Shown here one piece after another: positions 5,508 to 10,567 of a DNA stretch of 10,567 nt (position 1 is the stretch's first letter; each line of letters starts with the position of its first letter). The notes beneath the pieces were generated by a model. The model was not told the origin of the DNA, ran no database searches, and saw only the letters and a list, made by a program, of their open reading frames with translations. Location of the stretch: NCBI GenBank assembly GCA_043802345.1, contig JAZDLC010000417.1, forward strand, positions 1-10,567. The letters are read 5' to 3'. The translations under genes were made by a program, and so were the position numbers. Source of the stretch: JAZDLC01 sp043802345 (GTDB lineage: Bacteria; Planctomycetota; B15-G4; JADJEK01).

Positions 5508-7196
5508 ATGATCAGCGGACTGCGGGCTCAGTTGCGTACCCTTCTCTGGGCCCTGCCGGTGGGGCTGTTCCTGAACGGTGGGGCGGACGCGCAGGTGCTC
5601 TCCCTGGGCGGGCGGCAGGTGGGGGGGATGGAGGCGTACCGGCGCGGCGCGCCGATCGCGCTCACCGGGACGGACGGACGGTATGGTCCGAGACTCGGCC
5701 CGGGTGTGCACTTCGTGTCGTTCCAGGCCGACGCTCACCTCTTCGCGAATCCGGCGCTGAGCCAGCGCGGAGCCGTGGTGTTCGTTGGCACGATCGCGGG
5801 CGCGGGCGTGGATGCGTCGAAGGACACCGGAGTCTGGGTCTACCGGCGGGGCCGGCTCTCCTTGCTGGCGCAAGAAGGGGAGCAGGCGCCCGGACAGCCG
5901 GCGGGCGTCGTGTTCGCCCGCTTCGGCGCTTCCCAGGCGGGCTACGCCTTCGATCCGACCATCTGCGAGTCCGGAGCCGTCGCCTTCAAGGCCGGACTGC
6001 GCGGCGGAGACGTGATCGAGTACCCGGGCGGGGGCAGCCCGAACGACGACGTCATCGTCACGGAGGTCGGCGGGCAGCTACAGATCCTGCTGCGGGAAGG
6101 GGTCACGGTCTTGCCAGGCTATCCGGGCCTGCTGTTCGGCAGTTCCAATGCGCCTCCAGACGATACGGAGTTCTTCTGGGGAACCCCGCTGATGATGACC
6201 GCAGAAGGCGGAGTGGTCCTCCGCTCCCGGGTGAAGGAGAACACGGTCAACAACAACTGGGATGTGATCGTCGACACCCTGAACGGCTCGCTCGAGACGT
6301 TCTATCGCGGCAACAGCGACGTGCCGGGATACGCGCCGGCGAAGTTCTGGAGCTCGGACTGGCCGCTCGTCACGAGAAGCGGAGCGCTCTTCCATCGGCC
6401 CCAGAACACCGATGGCGGCATCGTCGGCTTTTCGGTCGCCGTCTGGTCGACGCGCAGCGGCGTCTACGCGCCGATCCTGAAGGAAGGGGACGCCCTGCCG
6501 GGCGGCGGGGTCGTCAGCGACAGGCCGTATCTGAGGAGTGTCAACGCGGCGGGCCGGATGGTCTTCGTGAACGGACAGGACGTCTTCGGCTTCGATGGCG
6601 CCATCTGGACCGAGGGGTTGGTCGGCGTGCCGGTCAAGATCGCGAAGACCCTCGATCCGGCGCCTGGGACCAGTGGGGAGGCGTTCTCCTACCTCGATCA
6701 GGCCACGGTTCTCCTGAGCGACAACGGCGCCACGGTCTTCAAGGCGCCTATTGCGCACAGCCCGCACGTGAACGACACGAACGACTGGGGCCTCTGGTCG
6801 AACCGGTCCGCGCTGACCGTGAACCTCGAACTGCGGGAAGGGAACCCGGCTCCCGGTCTGCCCGGAGTCGTGTTCTCCTCGTTCCGCGCATTCTTCCTCA
6901 ATGGTAGGGGGAACACCGCGGTCCTGGCCGACCTCGACGACAACACCCAGGGCCTCTGGTTCGGGGATTCGAGCGGGCAGTACGACTTCCGGTTCAAGAC
7001 CTTCGACTTCACCAACCAGTACGACGTTCTGGGCGACGGGTCCGACCTGCGCATCGTCACCGACATCCTGATCGGCAACGACGGCAGCGGCAGCGACGCC
7101 GGCGGCGGCGGCCGCCGCATGCCCTTCAACAAGACCGGCAACCTGGCCGTCCGCCTGAAGTTCCTCGACGGCAGTGAGGGGATCTTCCTGGACTAA
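5508..7196 (+). CDS. Secreted NxxGxxAF-type repeat protein, copy 2 (intact)
   Basis: This 562-aa protein starts at ATG 5508, preceded by TTTGGAGA at the right spacing; an ATG at 5466 is rejected because it falls inside the TATAAT box. The signal peptide is Arg-containing at 6-10, hydrophobic at 12-23, with cleavage expected after ADA (28). I count eight short units of the form 'S/N-x-x-G-x-x-x-F': about 85-92, 153-160, 231-238, 290-295, 346-353, 404-411, 465-472 and 541-548. Most are followed by an 'EG-x-x-x-PG' turn (for example 123-129, 325-332, 443-450). This matches NxxGxxAF-repeat proteins (TIGR05002-like, recalled not searched), probably a beta-propeller. There is no PEP-CTERM, lipobox or C-terminal anchor, so a periplasmic or released protein is likely. 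Acidic Gly-rich stretches (DDNTQG, GNDGSGSDAGGGG) could bind calcium. Function unknown. Its TAA overlaps the stop codon of the convergent radical SAM gene. Confidence 0.85.
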   Translation: MISGLRAQLRTLLWALPVGLFLNGGADAQVLSLGGRQVGGMEAYRRGAPIALTGTDGRYGPRLGPGVHFVSFQADAHLFANPALSQRGAVVFVGTIAGAGVDASKDTGVWVYRRGRLSLLAQEGEQAPGQPAGVVFARFGASQAGYAFDPTICESGAVAFKAGLRGGDVIEYPGGGSPNDDVIVTEVGGQLQILLREGVTVLPGYPGLLFGSSNAPPDDTEFFWGTPLMMTAEGGVVLRSRVKENTVNNNWDVIVDTLNGSLETFYRGNSDVPGYAPAKFWSSDWPLVTRSGALFHRPQNTDGGIVGFSVAVWSTRSGVYAPILKEGDALPGGGVVSDRPYLRSVNAAGRMVFVNGQDVFGFDGAIWTEGLVGVPVKIAKTLDPAPGTSGEAFSYLDQATVLLSDNGATVFKAPIAHSPHVNDTNDWGLWSNRSALTVNLELREGNPAPGLPGVVFSSFRAFFLNGRGNTAVLADLDDNTQGLWFGDSSGQYDFRFKTFDFTNQYDVLGDGSDLRIVTDILIGNDGSGSDAGGGGRRMPFNKTGNLAVRLKFLDGSEGIFLD

Positions 7197-8665
7197 TACA
7201 GCAGGCCCTTGTGGATCCTGGGCCAGATCTTCTTGCCGTACACCCCTTCCACGAGCCACTGCGGCAGGCGGTTGCCGATGGCGCGGACCGGCTTGGACAT
7301 GAGGAAGCGGAAGACCCAGTCGGGGAGGTCCTTCTTCTTGAAGAAGTTCAGCAGGAAGACATACGTCATGTAGCGGCGGTTCTCGGCCTGTGAGAGGTTG
7401 CTGAATTCCTTCGAGAAGACGTCGTACGAGGTGTTGATCCGGCCTTCTTTCAGCGCCCGGTTGTAGATCGAGGAGCCCGGGTAGAAGATGAGCGTGAAAA
7501 CGTTCAGCGTCATCCAGTCGGGAAGCTGGCGATACAGCTTGAGCGTCTCGAGGATGTCGTCGTTGGTCTCGTACGGATTGTCGATGATGAAGTCGCCGTA
7601 GACGCCGAACTTGCCATTCCTGGCGAACGGATCCATCTTCTTGATCGCGTCCAGCAGCACCTTGTTCGGCGCGGGCCGGTCGTACACTTCCTTCTTGAGC
7701 CGCTCCGAGCCGGTCTGGATGCCGATCTGCAGATACTGCAGCCCCGCATCGACCAGCATCTCGAGCTTCTCACTGGTGATCGTGGTCGGATTGCCGAGCG
7801 CTCCGAACGGCAGCTTGACTTCCTTCTTCCAGAGGTCGCAGAACTCCTTCAGGTGGTCCTTCTTGAAGAGGAAGAAGTCGTCGTCCATGAAGCCGACCGC
7901 CTGGAAGAAGGAGTGCTTCTTCAACATCGGCTTGATGTCGTCATGGATGACGTTGACGAGATTCCGGTAGCGCACGCGCCGCGAGTTGTAGTGCGCCGCC
8001 AGCTCGGAGTGATAGCAGTAGCTGCAGATGTACGGGCAGCCGCGAGAGCCGAAGACCGTGTAGGCAGGCACGCCGAACATGTACGGCGAGTAGTAGGTCT
8101 TCATGAGCTCGTCGGTCATCGGGACCAGACGCCCTTCATGGAAGATGGACTCGATCGCGAGGTCGTAGAGCGGAACCGGCAGCGAGTCGAGGTCCGTGGT
8201 CTGCGGCCAGAGGGGATTCTTGACGATCGTGCCGTCCGGCTTCTTGAACCAGAAGCCGGCGACGTTGTAGTAATCCTCGCCCGCCTCCATCTTCTTCAGG
8301 AGCGCGGGCAGGGACTCCTCTGCCTCCATGTTGCCGACGATGTCGACATGCTTCAGGCTGTCTTCCGGCATCGCGCTCGGATGGACCCCGCCCCAGACGA
8401 TCGGCACACCCGGGTGCGCCTTCTTGATGAAGTCGGTGAACCAGAGCGCCCGGTAGAGATTCGGCGAAAGAAACGAGAAGAGGTAGATCTCGGTGTCACC
8501 GAAGTCGCGCCGGAATTCCTCTGCGGTCGTCAGCACCTTCCAGTGATCGATGTGCGAGGTGAAAATCATCTTCACCGCGTGACCGTGCTCGCGCAGGATC
8601 GCGGCCAGGAGGCGGGCACCATCGCTGGCGAGGTGGTAGTTGAAGTCGATGAAGGTAACTCGCAT
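7193..8665 (-). CDS. B12-binding-domain radical SAM protein
   Basis: The 490-aa product begins at ATG 8665 (MRVTFIDFNYH); an upstream in-frame start is rejected because the extra residues look non-coding. Residues 1-150 resemble a Rossmann-like cobalamin-binding domain, with GGVHPSAMPED at 92-102, the usual 'GGxHPTxxPEe' loop. The radical SAM cluster motif CxxxCxxC is at 210/214/217 (SRGCPYICSYCYH). Further landmarks are DDDFFLF (261-267), IGIQTGSERL (314-323), GDFIIDNPYET (357-367) and TLIFYPGSSIY (391-401). The layout is that of BchE/HpnJ-like class B methyltransferases and cyclases; the substrate cannot be told. The enzyme would hold a [4Fe-4S] cluster and use S-adenosylmethionine in the cytoplasm. 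Its coding is richer in Lys (AAG) and AT than its neighbours, a mild hint of a different history or of conservation. It appears monocistronic, with a possible TATAGA -10 at 8726-8731. Confidence 0.85.
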   Translation of the reverse strand: MRVTFIDFNYHLASDGARLLAAILREHGHAVKMIFTSHIDHWKVLTTAEEFRRDFGDTEIYLFSFLSPNLYRALWFTDFIKKAHPGVPIVWGGVHPSAMPEDSLKHVDIVGNMEAEESLPALLKKMEAGEDYYNVAGFWFKKPDGTIVKNPLWPQTTDLDSLPVPLYDLAIESIFHEGRLVPMTDELMKTYYSPYMFGVPAYTVFGSRGCPYICSYCYHSELAAHYNSRRVRYRNLVNVIHDDIKPMLKKHSFFQAVGFMDDDFFLFKKDHLKEFCDLWKKEVKLPFGALGNPTTITSEKLEMLVDAGLQYLQIGIQTGSERLKKEVYDRPAPNKVLLDAIKKMDPFARNGKFGVYGDFIIDNPYETNDDILETLKLYRQLPDWMTLNVFTLIFYPGSSIYNRALKEGRINTSYDVFSKEFSNLSQAENRRYMTYVFLLNFFKKKDLPDWVFRFLMSKPVRAIGNRLPQWLVEGVYGKKIWPRIHKGLLY

Positions 8666-9008
8666 GGCTTCGGACAGTTTCGTCAAATGGGCCTGAGAGC
8701 CTGAGGCAACCGGGAAAAGAAAGGCTCTATAGGAAGCGAAAACCAGCCCGGCGACGGATGATCCTGGGGCCTCGGCCGCAAGTCTGCCGAGTTCACCACG
8801 CGGTGGCAACCGCCTTGGAGCCCCTCACCAGTAGCCCTTCCGGGCCGGAGCACAAGCGAGTCCTACTTCCTGGACCTTGTTTCGTGCCGCAATGTGAGGG
8901 GATGATCCCCAGCAAGGGGATCTTCGCGACGCGAGACGAAAAGACCCGGACCGTTCGCGCCCTTTCCCAGGTGCGATCGGAGAAGGGGCGCCGCGCTGCA
9001 ACTGCGGT
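8666..9008. other. 343-bp gap upstream of the radical SAM gene, no supported gene
   Basis: It separates the start of the radical SAM gene from the end of the hydrolase remnant, both on the minus strand. It holds a possible minus-strand -10 (TATAGA, 8726-8731) and a hairpin at 8904-8922 (GATCCCC, AGCAA loop, GGGGATC) that lacks a T-tract. Open frames across it on either strand have no family resemblance or ribosome binding site. Confidence 0.5.
8904..8922. repeat. Short hairpin, GATCCCC / GGGGATC
   Basis: A perfect 7-bp stem with a 5-nt AGCAA loop, about 90 bp downstream of the hydrolase remnant on the minus strand. It could end that transcript, but no T-run follows on either strand. Confidence 0.4.
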
Positions 9009-9725
9009 CTATCCGCCCTGCCCTTCCTGGCGTTCCTCCAGAACCCGCGGGCGGACGAAGGCGCCTCTTCCAGGGACATGCGCCGTGTACGAGACCACCG
9101 TGCCGGAGGCGTCCTCCTGGAACGTGATCCAGGTGCTGGGATTGGCCCGCAGGAGCCACCTGTCGTGACCTTCCGGCGTGATGAACTCCATCACCGCCGG
9201 GGCGAGGGGGGATTTGACGGCGAGGTGACCCTTGTGAATCAGAATCTCCACGTCCACCTTCCCCTCCGGATCGTGGTAGACGCCGAGGTACTTCTTCACC
9301 GCCTCCAGATCGACAGCGACGGCGGGCTGGTCCTCCCCCCGGAGAATCCGCACGACGTTGCCGGCCTGATCGAGGTCGAACGCCGTGACCTCACCCTCCT
9401 CGCCTCGAACGAACGAGATGGATGTCCGCGGATCGAACTCAAAGCACCAGCGGCCGCTCGCGTCAGGCCCTTCCAGCGGCACCACGATCTGCTGCGGCAA
9501 CTGAACGGCGAGCCGGCCTCCCCGCACCAGGATCTCGAACCGCGCGGGACCGTCGAAGTAGGTGCCGAGCAAAGGCTCGAGCGCGCTCGCGGCAACGCCC
9601 GGATCGCGTCCTGGATGCAGCAGCAGCCGGTCGATGTCCCCCTCCAGCGAGATGCCGGTTCCCTGCCCCCGCGACTGGGTGAAGTGGAGGATGATCAGAT
9701 CCTTATTCGAGGACCTTTGTTGCGC
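9009..9725 (-). pseudogene. C-terminal remnant of an S12-type serine hydrolase with two DUF3471-like repeats
   Basis: The frame is open from a TGA at 9726-9728 to TAG at 9009-9011, and the first residues already look like the middle of a protein: SNKDLIILHFTQSRG is the strand that follows the HTG/KTG box in beta-lactamase-fold (S12) hydrolases. Everything before it, including the SxxK nucleophile motif and the Tyr motif, is absent. After a linker come two similar lipocalin-like units: LLGTYFDGPARFEILVRGG (from TTG 9572) and YLGVYHDPEGKVDVEILIHKG, each continuing to an 'xIxFxxxxxGxV' end, as in DUF3471-type C-terminal domains. There is no ATG or GTG near the open frame's beginning; only TTG 9572 is available, which would skip the hydrolase strand. 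The 5' end overlaps the stop of the membrane-protein gene by 23 bp. I read it as a 3' fragment left by a deletion; a separately started small protein is less likely. Confidence 0.5.
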
Positions 9726-10567
9726 TCACAGGCTCCGAGCGGAGAACCTCACGGAGAAGGGCGCCATAGGCGAGAACGAGGACCAGGCCGGCCAGCGCCC
9801 AGAGCGCCCGGCTGCCCAGCGGGAGCCTCTCGGAAAGATCGAGAAGCAGATTCGGCCTGCCGCCGATGGTCCCGGGTTTCCAGTTGCGGAGTTCACTGAC
9901 GCAGACGGCCACGAACAGGAGCAGGGCGAGCCAGATGTGCGCGTTCCTCGCGTGGCGCCAGGTCCAACCGCGCGCGGTCCTCGGCGGCGTGGCCATGGCC
10001 GCCGGAAGGAGTGAAAGGCAGAACTTCCAGGTCAACAGGTAGAGAATGACGCCCAAGGCGTACACCTCGCTCGAGAAGACCTGTCCGAACGAAAGCGAGG
10101 GAAGGAAGGCCACGAACAGAGCGGCGGCGGCGGCGACTCCGAGCAGCCCGGGCAGCGCCGCATGATGGAAGATGCGCACCCGCGAGACCGGCAGATGTGC
10201 GACCTGCGCGCCGCCATTCAAGGTGCGGGCGAACAGAAGATACTGAACCACTACCACCACGGCGACGATCGTGAACGGCGAGCCGGTGTGGGCGAGGCAG
10301 CCGATGCCCGTGGTGAGGGAGAGGACCAGCACGAGCTGCGACACCGACAGCCACTGTCTGCTCCTGAGCGCGCGGTCCAGGCGAACGAACGAACCGAGCA
10401 GCGGCAGGCGCTCGGTCCAGCCGAAGCAGACCGAGCCCGCGTCTTCCAGGAAGGAGAGGGAGCACGGCCGCTGCGGCTGCAGCTCGAAACTGGCCGGTAG
10501 GCGAGCCCAGGTCACGCCGCACAGAACGACTGCCGCGACGATGCACACGCTTCCGGGAACGTAGGTG
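9703..10567 (-). CDS. Multi-pass membrane protein, possibly ABC-2-type permease-like (5' partial)
   Basis: At least 281 residues are visible from a GTG at 10548, but the frame stays open to the right edge (residues YVPGS before it), so the gene probably begins outside. Numbering from that GTG, hydrophobic segments occur at about 2-14, 69-86, 92-107, 130-150, 162-182, 203-217 and 248-266, giving about seven helices. The phrase LPVSRVRIF (119-127) just before a helix resembles the 'LPxSRxxI' element of ABC-2 permeases, and RTARGWTWRHARNAH lies in a positively charged, presumably cytoplasmic loop. No ATP-binding partner gene is in view. I do not recognise the specific family. The product ends LRSEPVSATKVLE with TAA at 9703-9705. 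It overlaps the hydrolase remnant downstream, which suggests its end may lie near a deletion junction. Confidence 0.6.
   Translation of the reverse strand, partial: TYVPGSVCIVAAVVLCGVTWARLPASFELQPQRPCSLSFLEDAGSVCFGWTERLPLLGSFVRLDRALRSRQWLSVSQLVLVLSLTTGIGCLAHTGSPFTIVAVVVVVQYLLFARTLNGGAQVAHLPVSRVRIFHHAALPGLLGVAAAAALFVAFLPSLSFGQVFSSEVYALGVILYLLTWKFCLSLLPAAMATPPRTARGWTWRHARNAHIWLALLLFVAVCVSELRNWKPGTIGGRPNLLLDLSERLPLGSRALWALAGLVLVLAYGALLREVLRSEPVSATKVLE

Noticed and set aside
7853..8704. Plus-strand 283-codon frame opposite the radical SAM gene
   Set aside because: Antisense of a gene with intact CxxxCxxC and other motifs; its translation is charged and repetitive with no family resemblance.
8758..9168. 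Plus-strand 136-codon frame in the gap before the hydrolase remnant
   Set aside because: No ribosome binding site, no recognisable motif, and it runs antisense into the hydrolase tail.
9078..9899. Plus-strand 273-codon frame opposite the hydrolase remnant and membrane gene
   Set aside because: Arg/Pro-rich shadow; the minus strand reads recognisable domain repeats and membrane helices.

Overview
The window is a GC-rich stretch (roughly 63-65% G+C by eye, strong G/C bias at third codon positions) from a free-living Gram-negative-type bacterium. The gene families suggest Acidobacteriota or a similar soil/sediment phylum: an ECF sigma factor, secreted NxxGxxAF-type repeat proteins, a PF01637/DUF234 ATPase, a B12-binding-type radical SAM protein and an S12-type serine hydrolase tail. 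The phylum is an inference only. I see no rRNA, tRNA, CRISPR array, transposase or phage gene.

Layout. (1) 3-272 (+): region 2 of an ECF sigma factor, entering from the left edge and ended by an in-frame TGA before any region 4. In the same frame comes 306-1136 (+), an alpha-alpha-toroid-like protein with one C-terminal membrane helix. (2) 1183-1881 (-): an intact YwaF/TMEM164-type integral membrane protein. (3) 1903-1967: a long perfect palindrome with 23-bp arms; a third copy of the arm lies at 3797-3822, so inverted copies bracket the next gene. (4) 2064-3756 (+): a secreted eight-unit repeat protein broken by one extra G in a G-run. (5) 3822-5234 (-): an ATPase of the ATPase_2/DUF234 family broken by an in-frame TGA, preceded by a leader with three inverted repeats. 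(6) 5508-7196 (+): an intact paralogue of gene 4, roughly 85-90% identical at protein level. (7) 7193-8665 (-): an intact radical SAM protein whose stop codon overlaps that of gene 6. (8) 9009-9725 (-): the C-terminal tail of a serine hydrolase with two DUF3471-like repeats, lacking its catalytic body. (9) 9703-10567 (-): a multi-pass membrane protein running off the right edge.

Two themes stand out. First, the two secreted repeat proteins are recent duplicates, each with a TATAAT box and an ADA|QV signal-peptide cleavage site; an ATPase gene sits between them and palindromic repeats surround only the damaged copy. Second, coding lesions are unusually dense: a stop in the sigma reading frame, a frameshift in the first repeat protein, a stop in the ATPase, and a beheaded hydrolase. 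Either this is a decaying accessory region or the source assembly contains point errors; the repeat-protein pair gives an internal control that makes the frameshift unambiguous. No operonic pathway links the genes; most are single transcription units on alternating strands. I do not see a convincing new defence or metabolic system. The best candidates for novelty are the palindromic repeat element, the structured leader of the ATPase gene, and the unexplained repeat-protein pair.
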